From Litoreibacter roseus (GTDB lineage: Bacteria > Pseudomonadota > Alphaproteobacteria > Rhodobacterales > Rhodobacteraceae), in contig NZ_BLJE01000002.1 in NCBI RefSeq assembly GCF_009811795.1, positions 682,001 to 746,000 of the forward strand: 64,000 nucleotides of DNA, read 5' to 3'. Every line of letters begins with the position of its first letter. The first letter of the stretch is position 1. Made by a program: the position numbers and the translations under genes. The notes beneath the pieces were generated by a model. That model did not search any database. It was not told the origin of the DNA and saw only the letters and a program-made list of their open reading frames with translations. This document shows positions 1 to 7,498 of this stretch, one piece after another.

Positions 1-497
1 CCGATGATGCCGGTCAGGATGACCAGAACAGCGGTCAATGTGGGCGATCCGCCGATTTGTTCCGAGATGCCCAAGGCCACGGGCGCGGTCGTTGATTTGG
101 GTACCAGTGACAGAAGCGTCGCGCCGTCCAGACCCATCGCCCAGCCAATGGCAACAGCACTGAGCATCGCGGTCAGCGACCCGATGAGAAGCGCTGCAAT
201 CATAGGCAAGGCCATACGTCGCACCTGCGCCAGATTGCCGAAGAGCGGCACCGCCAGCGCAACAGTGGCAGGGCCAAGCATGAAGTGAACGAACTGGGCG
301 CCCTCAAAATAGGTTGCGTAATCCGTTGTCGTTACGTGCAGCATCACCGCCAATAGGATGACGGCCAGCAGAACCGGGTTTGCCCAAGGTTGGCGGCCTG
401 TCGCGCGAAAGATGCCGTCACCTATGAGGTAGGCCACCAGCGTTGCGGTCAGCCACAGCAGCGGGCCTTCTGATAGGTAGGACCAGATCTCAATCAT
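1..497 (-). CDS. lrgB: LrgB-family membrane protein (3' end outside window)
   Basis: This is the partner of LrgA/CidA in the holin-like or murein-hydrolase-modulating membrane pair; plant and bacterial relatives have been linked to glycolate/lactate-type export. The reading frame stays open from the ATG at 497 to the window edge, about 165 residues. It starts MIEIWSYLSEGPLLWL and runs through several hydrophobic segments, including the LrgB-typical stretch LVPKSTTAPVALGISEQIGG. The start overlaps the end of lrgA by 8 bp, so the two are translationally coupled. The C-terminus lies upstream of coordinate 1. Family assignment is firm from the sequence; physiological role is inference. Confidence 0.85.
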   Translation of the reverse strand, partial: MIEIWSYLSEGPLLWLTATLVAYLIGDGIFRATGRQPWANPVLLAVILLAVMLHVTTTDYATYFEGAQFVHFMLGPATVALAVPLFGNLAQVRRMALPMIAALLIGSLTAMLSAVAIGWAMGLDGATLLSLVPKSTTAPVALGISEQIGGSPTLTAVLVILTGII

Positions 498-840
498 CGG
501 CGTCATCCTCGCCCGCCAAAAGCGCGAAGGTCAACGCGCCCGCTGCGATGGCCAGAACGGTGCTCAGCAGAAGGGCGAGAAACAACGCGACCCCGTTTGT
601 ACCCAGCTTGTCCAGATGCCCGATGATGCCCACCCCCGCTGGCACAAACAGCAAGGATAGATGAGACAGCAGGCCGCTGGTCGTGGGTTGGACCTCGGTC
701 GCGGTTTTTGGCCGTGCAATCATGAGAACCAGAAACAGCGCCATCCCAAGCACCGGCCCGGGCAGCGGCAACTCGAACCCGCGGGCCAAGGCCTCCCCCA
801 TGAGTTGGAACAGCAACAACAGCGCGATGTGGAAGATCAT
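490..840 (-). CDS. lrgA: CidA/LrgA family protein
   Basis: A 116-residue integral membrane protein with four hydrophobic segments, the usual length of the CidA/LrgA family. The motif LPGPVLGMALF near residue 27 and the segment LLFVPAGVGIIGH near residue 65 are characteristic. It sits 82 bp downstream of cobN on the same strand and overlaps lrgB, so it may be the distal part of the B12-riboswitch transcription unit. An in-frame stop lies upstream of the chosen ATG, and no strong ribosome-binding site is visible. The short C-terminal tail is acidic (EDDADD). Confidence 0.88.
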   Translation of the reverse strand: MIFHIALLLLFQLMGEALARGFELPLPGPVLGMALFLVLMIARPKTATEVQPTTSGLLSHLSLLFVPAGVGIIGHLDKLGTNGVALFLALLLSTVLAIAAGALTFALLAGEDDADD

Positions 841-922
841 GGCGGCCCGCCCAATGAAGAATGCTTCGACGTGGCCTTGGTATCAGGTTTTGGCGGCCTT
901 GTCGGTGATCGGTCTCATGGCA

Positions 923-3900
923 TCACGTTCCGGTCAGGCTGTCCAGCAGCGCCCGCGCAGAGTTCGATTTGGGCACCCAGAGCCCCCGCTCGATCGCTTC
1001 CTGAAAGCGCTCCGCCATTTCGCGCAGGGCGGGGGCGTTGTGTTCGGCGATGAAATCGCGGGTTGGCTCATCCTCCAGAAACGCCGTGTGGACCAGATCG
1101 AAATGGTGGTTCTGCACGGCCCCCGTCGTGGCCGCGAAAGCGAAGAGATAATCCAGCGTCGCAGCCATCTCGAACGCGCCTTTGTAGCCGTGCCGCTTCA
1201 CGCCCTCAATCCACTTTGGGTTGACCACACGAGACCGGACCACGCGTCCGATCTCATCTTCAAGCGTGCGAATGACGGGGCGGTCCGGGCGGGAATGATC
1301 GTTGTGATAGATTGGCCGGTCCCGCCCCTGAAGCGTCGTCACGGCCGCCGCGGCGCCCCCTTCGAACTGATAGTAGTCGTCGCTGTCCAGAATGTCGTGT
1401 TCGCGGTTGTCCTGATTCTGGACGATGGCTTCGGTCTGGGACAGGCGCCGCTCGAATGCTGCCCGGTTCTGGTCGCCCTCGCTGTCCTTGCCATAGGCAT
1501 AGCTGCCCCAGGTCAGGTAGGCGTCTGCCAGATCGGCCTTGTCTGCCCAGAGACGCTCGTCAATCATCGCTTGAAGGCCCGCGCCGTAGGCCCCGGGTTT
1601 CGAGCCGAAGACACGGTGCGCCTCGCCCTCCTCCTGAAAGCGAGCGGCGGCGGGGTTCTGATCCTGTGGCTCATCCAACGCCATGACGGCCCGCGCTGCG
1701 CTGTCTACCAGCGCCACCAGTTGTGGGAACGCATCCCGGAAAAAACCGGAGATGCGCAAGGTGACATCAACCCGCGGGCGGCCCAGAACACCGGCAGGCA
1801 GCACCTCGAATCCGGTCACGCGGCGGTTGGCACTGTCCCATGTGGGCTTGACGCCCATCAGGGCCAGACATTGCGCGATGTCATCGCCGCCTGTCCGCAT
1901 GTTCGCGGTGCCCCACGCCGTCAAAAGCATCGTGCGGGGCCAGTCGCCATGGGTTTGCAGGTGCTTTTCGATCAGCAGGTTTGCTGATTTCCAGCCAAGG
2001 GCCCATGCGGTCGGCGTGGGAACGGCGCGGCTGTCGACACTGTAGAAATTCCGGCCGGTCGGCAAAACATCCAGACGCCCACGTGTGGGCGCGCCGGAGG
2101 GCGCCGGGGCGACGAAATGCCCTTTGAGGGCGGTGAGAAGGCCCGCCCCTTCCCTGGGCCCACAGGCGGCCACTGTGGGCATGACGTGGGCGCGGATGTG
2201 GTTGAGCACAGCCTGACTTGACGGCCCCGTGGCGGGCATAAAGTGATCCAAATGTGCTGCCGCCAGACGCTCCAGACGCTCAACGGCGTCTCCGGCTGTG
2301 CGCCAGGTGTCGTCAGAGATATCCGCCAGTGCCTTTGGGCGCGGTCCGGTCCACGGCGCAGCCATGTCGCAATCGAGCGGGTCAAAGCCCAGTGTCAGAT
2401 CCTCCGCCAGCGCGCGGATCAGAGAGGCGTCTGGTCCAGTCCCGTCGCCACGTGGCACACGGGTAAGCGCGATAGCGAGGTCGCGGGCAAGATCACCGCC
2501 CGGTGCTTGTCCGAAGACATGCAACCCGTCGCGGATTTGCGCTTCTTTCAGTTCGCATAGGTATGCGTCGAGCTTGGCCAGATCGCCGTCCGCGTCACCT
2601 ACGAACCCAGCGTCCCGATCCAGTCCGGTTGTCGCCGTAAGGCTCAAGATTTCACGGCGCAAGTGCTCGATCCGACGCGGATCCACACCGGCCGCCTCGT
2701 AGTATTCGTCCACCAGCGCTTCCAGATCGCGCAGCGGTCCGTAGGTTTCGGCGCGGGTCAGGGGCGGGGTCAGGTGGTCGATGATGACGGCTTGCGTGCG
2801 CCGCTTGGCCTGCGTGCCTTCGCCGGGGTCGTTGACGATGAACGGGTAGATATGGGGCATCGGACCCAACACCGCTTCGGGCAGACAGGTGTCGCTGAGG
2901 GCCGTTGCCTTTCCGGGAAGCCATTCGAGGTTGCCGTGCTTGCCCATATGAACAACAGCGTGTGCTTTCCAGTGGTGTCGCAGCCAGAAATAGAAGGCCA
3001 GATAGTTGTGGGGCGGCACGAGATCTGGTGAGTGGTATGTCTCTGTTGGATCAATGTTATAGCCGCGGGCGGGTTGCAGCCCGACGACGACCTGCCCGAA
3101 CCGGTGGATCGACAGTTTCGCGCCTTCTGCGTCGAAAAATGGATCGACCTCGGGTGGTCCCCAGCGGTCTTCGATTTGCTGCCGGACGGCCAGCGGCAGC
3201 GCGCTGTAATGAGCATTATAGATCGCAAGCGGCAAGCGTTCTCCGCCTTTGGTCGCGGCCCGGTCCGTCAACCAATTGGTCGGTCCGGCCATGATCTGGT
3301 CCATCAGCGCCTTACTGTCTGCAGGTGGGGCGGTGTCATAGCCTTCGGCCGCCAGAAGCCGCAGGGCTTCGATGGTGGAGGCCGGGGTATCCAGACCGAC
3401 CCCGTTGGCAAGCCGTCCGTCTTTGTTGGGGTAGTTTGCAAGCACGAGCGCGACGCGTTTCTCAGGCGTAGGCGTATGGCGCAGTTTGGCCCAGTTTGCG
3501 GCCAGCGCGGCGACAAAGCTGACCCGGTCACCGCGTGCGCGGTAGGTTGCGATGGGGCATTGGGTGGCCTCGTCGAAAAACGCCTCACCCTTGAAGCTGA
3601 TGGCGCGGGACAGGATGCGGCCATCGACCTCGGGCAGCGCCACATTCATCGCGATGTCCCGCGCGCTGAGCCCTGCTGCGCTATCCTCCCAAGCCTCTTC
3701 CGATACGGCGGCCAGAACGACTTGAAATATGGGCGCCTCATTGATCTGCAGCGGGTTGTCGGTTTGCGAATCCCCTGCATGGGGCGAGGCGACCGCGAAG
3801 GACGTGCAGTTCAGGATCACATCGGGGGCGGCGTGCCGGAAGATCTCGGACAGCGTGGCTTGGGAGACCGGATCCTTGAGTGAGGCCACGAAAACCGGCA

Positions 3901-4597
3901 GCGGGTTCAGCCCCTCTCGCAACAGCGCCTTGGTCAGCCGGTTAATCGGGTGAAGCCCGGCACCTTGTACCAAAGCGCGGTAAAAGACGATCGGCACAAT
4001 CGGCGCGTCGGTCTTCCAATGCGCGCGGACCACGGTCAGATCGGACAGTCCGGCCCCCGGCCAATACACCCCGGCCCGCAGCAAGGGCGCAGCGGACAAG
4101 GGGACGTCGCCTCCGTCCAGCAATGCGCGCGCATATCGCAGGAAATTCGCCGCGTTCTCTGGCCCGCCTTCGACAAGATAGGCCCATAGCGCGTCGTAAT
4201 CCGCGTCGGCTACGGTCGAGAGCGCGCGCAGGTCTGCATCTGGTTTGTCATCGCCCGGCAAGGCAACAAAGGGGACGCCAGCGGCATGAAGATGGGCGGC
4301 GTACTGTTCCAGACCATAGCGCCAGTAACCGGTTCCGCCCAGCACACGCGCGATCACAAGGCGCGATTTGGTGGCGCAGGCCTCGATATGCAGATCGACG
4401 GAAAGTGGGTGTTGCAGATGGTTGAGGCTGGCCAGGCGTAGCGATGGCGGGGCCTGCATTTCCGCGCGGGCGGCGGACAGCGCCGCAAGCTCGGTATCGG
4501 CGGCGGAGATAAAGACGATGTCAGCAGGTGTCTGCGCGAGATCAACAGGCTCTGACCCGTCGTCGATGGCACCTGGCGTTGCTGCAAGCAGATGCAT
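923..4597 (-). CDS. cobN: cobaltochelatase large subunit CobN
   Basis: This is the large subunit of the ATP-dependent aerobic cobaltochelatase, which inserts cobalt into hydrogenobyrinic acid a,c-diamide together with CobS and CobT (not in this window). The protein has 1224 residues, close to the usual CobN size. It belongs to the CobN/BchH family, with the conserved segment HMGKHGNLEWLPGKA near residue 550. The N-terminal part resembles the BchH/CobN N-lobe. It follows the GNAT gene by 1 bp and lies in the cbtB-cbtA-cobW-GNAT-cobN run downstream of a cobalamin riboswitch. The presence of CobN points to the late cobalt-insertion (oxygen-dependent) pathway. Confidence 0.96.
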   Translation of the reverse strand: MHLLAATPGAIDDGSEPVDLAQTPADIVFISAADTELAALSAARAEMQAPPSLRLASLNHLQHPLSVDLHIEACATKSRLVIARVLGGTGYWRYGLEQYAAHLHAAGVPFVALPGDDKPDADLRALSTVADADYDALWAYLVEGGPENAANFLRYARALLDGGDVPLSAAPLLRAGVYWPGAGLSDLTVVRAHWKTDAPIVPIVFYRALVQGAGLHPINRLTKALLREGLNPLPVFVASLKDPVSQATLSEIFRHAAPDVILNCTSFAVASPHAGDSQTDNPLQINEAPIFQVVLAAVSEEAWEDSAAGLSARDIAMNVALPEVDGRILSRAISFKGEAFFDEATQCPIATYRARGDRVSFVAALAANWAKLRHTPTPEKRVALVLANYPNKDGRLANGVGLDTPASTIEALRLLAAEGYDTAPPADSKALMDQIMAGPTNWLTDRAATKGGERLPLAIYNAHYSALPLAVRQQIEDRWGPPEVDPFFDAEGAKLSIHRFGQVVVGLQPARGYNIDPTETYHSPDLVPPHNYLAFYFWLRHHWKAHAVVHMGKHGNLEWLPGKATALSDTCLPEAVLGPMPHIYPFIVNDPGEGTQAKRRTQAVIIDHLTPPLTRAETYGPLRDLEALVDEYYEAAGVDPRRIEHLRREILSLTATTGLDRDAGFVGDADGDLAKLDAYLCELKEAQIRDGLHVFGQAPGGDLARDLAIALTRVPRGDGTGPDASLIRALAEDLTLGFDPLDCDMAAPWTGPRPKALADISDDTWRTAGDAVERLERLAAAHLDHFMPATGPSSQAVLNHIRAHVMPTVAACGPREGAGLLTALKGHFVAPAPSGAPTRGRLDVLPTGRNFYSVDSRAVPTPTAWALGWKSANLLIEKHLQTHGDWPRTMLLTAWGTANMRTGGDDIAQCLALMGVKPTWDSANRRVTGFEVLPAGVLGRPRVDVTLRISGFFRDAFPQLVALVDSAARAVMALDEPQDQNPAAARFQEEGEAHRVFGSKPGAYGAGLQAMIDERLWADKADLADAYLTWGSYAYGKDSEGDQNRAAFERRLSQTEAIVQNQDNREHDILDSDDYYQFEGGAAAAVTTLQGRDRPIYHNDHSRPDRPVIRTLEDEIGRVVRSRVVNPKWIEGVKRHGYKGAFEMAATLDYLFAFAATTGAVQNHHFDLVHTAFLEDEPTRDFIAEHNAPALREMAERFQEAIERGLWVPKSNSARALLDSLTGT

Positions 4598-4598
4598 G

Positions 4599-5054
4599 TC
4601 AGGTCAGCGGCTTTTCCATGAACACGCTGCTCGCGCCCTCATCATAGTCGCCGAAAGCGCCACAATCGCGGAACCCGTGGCGGCGGTAGAGGCCGTGCGC
4701 CGCATGCAGCGTATCGCCGGTTTCAAGCTTTATCAGGGGCAGTTTCAGCATGCGCGCGTGATCTTCCAGTTGGCGCATCAGGGCATCTGCGGCACCGGTC
4801 CCCCGTGCCTCGGGCTTCACGAACATGGACTTCACCTCGCCATAGGAAGGTCGTTCTGCCAGCGCGGCGCATCCCAGCATTTGCGTGCTGCGGCGGACGA
4901 TAAAGAAATGTATGTCCGGTGCGGTCAAAGCGCCTGCATCGAGGTAGTGGTTGTCCTCGGGCGGGAATAAGCTCTCCATCAACGCATGATGGGCCTGCAA
5001 AAGCGCCAAAGCCTCGGGACTTAGGGGGTCACCTGCCTCGACGATCAAGGTCAT
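4599..5054 (-). CDS. GNAT family N-acetyltransferase inside the cob operon
   Basis: A 151-residue acetyltransferase of the GNAT superfamily. The acetyl-CoA loop is visible as VKPEARGTGAADALM around residues 77-91. The C-terminal segment, with LYRRHGF and an aromatic-rich end (FGDYDEGASSVFMEKPL), is typical of the fold. Its start overlaps the end of cobW (ATGA) and it stops 1 bp before the cobN start, so all three are translationally coupled. The substrate cannot be read from sequence. Its place between two dedicated cobalt-insertion genes makes a role in cobalamin metabolism possible but unproven; a passenger gene is the alternative. Confidence 0.88.
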   Translation of the reverse strand: MTLIVEAGDPLSPEALALLQAHHALMESLFPPEDNHYLDAGALTAPDIHFFIVRRSTQMLGCAALAERPSYGEVKSMFVKPEARGTGAADALMRQLEDHARMLKLPLIKLETGDTLHAAHGLYRRHGFRDCGAFGDYDEGASSVFMEKPLT

Positions 5055-6109
5055 GCGGACAGCGCAGCTTCGATGGCGAGACGGTCCAGACCGGACTGCC
5101 CGATGACGACCAGCTTGGTTTCGCGCGGGGCGGTGCCCAGAGGTTGATCGAAATAGCTATCGACCCGTGGTCCAACGGCTTGAAGGGTCAGGCGCATCGG
5201 CTTGCCTTCCACCGCAGCGAAACCTTTCAGGCGCAGTATGTCATGGTCCCGGATCACATCGGAGAGTTGTTTCGCAAAAGCTGCCGGATCGCGAATTTCA
5301 GACCGCGTGACCACGAAGCTCTCGAAATCGTCGTGGTCGTGATGATGGTCGTCGTGGTGGTGATCCTCATCATGATCGTGGTGGTGATGGTGCACCTCAT
5401 GACGGGCGGCCAGATCATCCTCGGCCCCGATGCCTTGACCCAACAGAACGTCCACCGGCAGTTGACCCATGGAGGTGCGAACGACCTGCACCCCATCCCG
5501 GCTGTCGGCTTTCAGGGTGCTAACCAAACCATCGGCTTCGCCCTCGCTCAGAAGATCCGACTTGTTGACCACGATCATATCGGCGCAGGCCACCTGATCC
5601 TCGAACAACTCAGACAGGGGTGTTTCGTGGTCGAGGTTCTCGTCCTGTACCCGCTGCGCGTCTACCGCCGCGACGTTGTGCGCAAAGCGCCCTTCGCTGA
5701 CGGCTTTGCCATCGACAACCGTGACAACCCCATCGACGGTGACTCTGGTGGAGATTTCGGGCCAATTGAACGCGCGCACCAGAGGTTGCGGCAAGGCCAA
5801 TCCGGAGGTTTCGATCACGATGTGGTCGGGCTTGTCCTCCCGCGCCAGAAGTTTCTCCAGGGTCGGGATGAAGTCCTCGGCGACGGTGCAGCAGATGCAG
5901 CCATTCGACAGCTCCATGACGTCATCTTCGGTACAGGTCTCATCGCCGCAGCCCTTCAGAATATCGCCGTCGACGCCCAGATCGCCAAACTCGTTGATAA
6001 TCAGGGCGATGCGCTTGCCGTCGGCATTCTGCAGCATGTGACGGATGAGGGTGGTTTTGCCGGCGCCCAGAAAGCCTGTGACGACGGTGGCGGGGATTTT
6101 GGCGGACAT
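5051..6109 (-). CDS. cobW: CobW, cobalt-handling G3E GTPase
   Basis: A G3E-family P-loop GTPase thought to deliver Co2+ for cobalamin synthesis. The Walker A motif is GFLGAGKTT at residues 12-20 and the metal-binding CxCC motif is GCICC at residues 70-74. NKSD gives the guanine-specificity motif. A long His/Asp-rich linker (encoded at about 5328-5394) separates the GTPase domain from the CobW C-terminal domain. The ATG at 6109 is chosen because it makes a 1-base TGATG overlap with cbtA and gives the family-typical N-terminus; an upstream in-frame start at 6169 would overlap cbtA heavily. 352 residues, in line with CobW. Confidence 0.96.
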   Translation of the reverse strand: MSAKIPATVVTGFLGAGKTTLIRHMLQNADGKRIALIINEFGDLGVDGDILKGCGDETCTEDDVMELSNGCICCTVAEDFIPTLEKLLAREDKPDHIVIETSGLALPQPLVRAFNWPEISTRVTVDGVVTVVDGKAVSEGRFAHNVAAVDAQRVQDENLDHETPLSELFEDQVACADMIVVNKSDLLSEGEADGLVSTLKADSRDGVQVVRTSMGQLPVDVLLGQGIGAEDDLAARHEVHHHHHDHDEDHHHDDHHHDHDDFESFVVTRSEIRDPAAFAKQLSDVIRDHDILRLKGFAAVEGKPMRLTLQAVGPRVDSYFDQPLGTAPRETKLVVIGQSGLDRLAIEAALSA

Positions 6110-6798
6110 CAGGATGCCTCCTCTTGGTGGGACCAGACAGTCGCGGCAATCAGGCCGAGCAGACACCACGAAAGGGCGGACGTCCCCAAGGATCGCGCTG
6201 CAAAATGGGCGGAGAGTTCAGGGGGTGCAACACCGTAATAAGTGTCCAGATGCGGCGCGCCAACAATGTGCGGTGCCAAGATTAGCGCCGTTGCGATGAT
6301 CCACGACAGCGTCCCGCGTCCGAAGGCGATCAGCGCAAGCGCGACCGTCGTCGCGATGACAGTGCCCAGCCACCACGCTTGCCGCATCTCCACCTCAGGC
6401 GCCACAGTGCCGGGCAGTTCCGGCGACAGACCCACGGCGGGGGCAAGTTGTACGGCGATGAAGCCACACAGGCCCCAGATCAGGCCTGCCCGCGGGGTAA
6501 CCACGTGGCCAGCGCGGGTGGCCAAGGCAAAGCCGGCCGCCATCAGAAAGCCAAAGGCGGTAAATGTCACGATGCCAAAGCCCGCTGTCGTCAGGTGCCG
6601 AACAGGCTCGTCCATCAGCGAGGGCGGTCCGGCCTCGGATTGGGGGGACCCGTCTGCGGCGAAATGCACACGTGCGCCCGTCTCAAACAACTCGCCTTCC
6701 AGAAGAAGGGGCGTCATCAGCCACAACTGGACAGCGGCAGCGAGTACGCCTACCGCAACCCCAGCGAACACTGCGCTGGTCAAAATATGTTTTAGCAT
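6109..6798 (-). CDS. cbtA: CbtA family predicted cobalt transporter subunit
   Basis: A 229-residue membrane protein with about five hydrophobic helices, matching the CbtA family predicted to import cobalt together with CbtB. It begins MLKHILTSAVFAGVAVGVLAA and contains the polar GLSPELPGTVAPEVEMRQAWW loop between helices (partially conserved in the family). It is directly flanked by cbtB (3 bp upstream) and cobW (overlap) and is controlled by the upstream cobalamin riboswitch. Transport of cobalt is inferred from family and context. Confidence 0.93.
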   Translation of the reverse strand: MLKHILTSAVFAGVAVGVLAAAVQLWLMTPLLLEGELFETGARVHFAADGSPQSEAGPPSLMDEPVRHLTTAGFGIVTFTAFGFLMAAGFALATRAGHVVTPRAGLIWGLCGFIAVQLAPAVGLSPELPGTVAPEVEMRQAWWLGTVIATTVALALIAFGRGTLSWIIATALILAPHIVGAPHLDTYYGVAPPELSAHFAARSLGTSALSWCLLGLIAATVWSHQEEAS

Positions 6799-6801
6799 GG
6801 C

Positions 6802-6990
6802 TTAGTGGCAGGGAAACGCCATGGCGTGGCGCTGGTCGTGGGCTGTGTCGTGCAGCACGGTGGCTTGGGCAAACCCTGCGGCGAACAGCAGGAACAGGCC
6901 CAGAAGCGCGGCCGTGGCAATGCCTATAAGATCGCTGTCGATCCGGCTTTGCGGTTGCGCCTTGGCGATGACTTTGACGTCGTTTTTCAT
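6802..6990 (-). CDS. cbtB: CbtB family predicted cobalt transporter subunit
   Basis: A 62-residue protein with a single transmembrane helix (about residues 25-45) and a C-terminal metal-ligand-rich tail containing HDTAHDQRH and ending FPCH. That tail is the hallmark of CbtB. The ribosome-binding site AAGGAGACGAAGAAA directly precedes the ATG. It is the first gene after the cobalamin riboswitch and is followed 3 bp later by cbtA, so it is the gene most directly repressed by B12. Confidence 0.95.
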   Translation of the reverse strand: MKNDVKVIAKAQPQSRIDSDLIGIATAALLGLFLLFAAGFAQATVLHDTAHDQRHAMAFPCH

Positions 6991-7030
6991 TTTCTTCGTC
7001 TCCTTGACCCGTCACACCCGACGGGCGGTT

Positions 7031-7230
7031 CCATGACACAAGGCTGGTCTCCTGGCTTGCGGGTCAGGGCGCTGCGTCGGCCTTCCCGGAGTTGCCTCCA
7101 GTGGCATCATCGACGGGCGCTCACCGCTTACAGTCGCGGGGGCGGCTGTGGTTTTGGGCCCCGAATTGGGTCGCTCTCACCACATTCCCATTTGATCCCT
7201 GCCGAGCTTGGTCCGGCTTGGGAACCTTGT
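7031..7230 (-). promoter_or_regulatory. Cobalamin riboswitch (AdoCbl aptamer) upstream of cbtB
   Basis: Read on the minus strand, the region shows the aptamer landmarks in the right order. They are a GGTTCCC start near 7226, GGGAATGTGGTGAGAGC, CCCGCGACTGTAAGC, GATGATGCCACTGG, GGGAAGGC, and the B12 box CAAGCCAGGAGACCAGCC at about 7043-7060. Between aptamer and cbtB lies a short hairpin, CCCGTC/GACGGG (7008-7026), immediately next to the Shine-Dalgarno sequence. This suggests translational control by sequestering the ribosome-binding site. Exact ends are approximate. Confidence 0.95.
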
Positions 7231-7498
7231 GGCCAAGACTGTGCGTCGGGACAGCCGCGAGGGTCAAGCCGGAAAGCGACATCCACGCACTGGAACAAGA
7301 CCAAAGGCGCAGACCATCCTCGATCTGTACCTTACGCTCGGCCTTGTCGGCCTTGTCGGCCTTATCTTGCCTGACTGACGCATATTCTGTGGATAAGCCG
7401 GGCCTGCCGTCCATATCTGGTGGTTTGCCGTTGACTCGTGCCCGCCCGGTGAAAACAATCGAGGACTACATCCCGATTCCCGCCAAGGATAGCGTTTT
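7231..7498. other. Intergenic region between the cbtB riboswitch and smc
   Basis: About 270 bp without a convincing gene. It should hold the divergent promoters of the cbt-cob unit (minus) and smc (plus), but no textbook -35/-10 pair stands out. A triplicated 9-bp unit TCGGCCTTG/A occupies 7338-7364. An AAGGA ribosome-binding site at 7485-7489 serves smc. Confidence 0.6.

Noticed and set aside
683-1987. Long plus-strand open frame opposite cobN
   Set aside because: It is antisense to the conserved CobN coding region. Its composition mirrors codon bias, and it resembles no family.
7338-7364. Short tandem 9-bp triplicate as a CRISPR-like or protein-binding array
   Set aside because: Only three directly abutting copies with no spacers; most likely local slippage.
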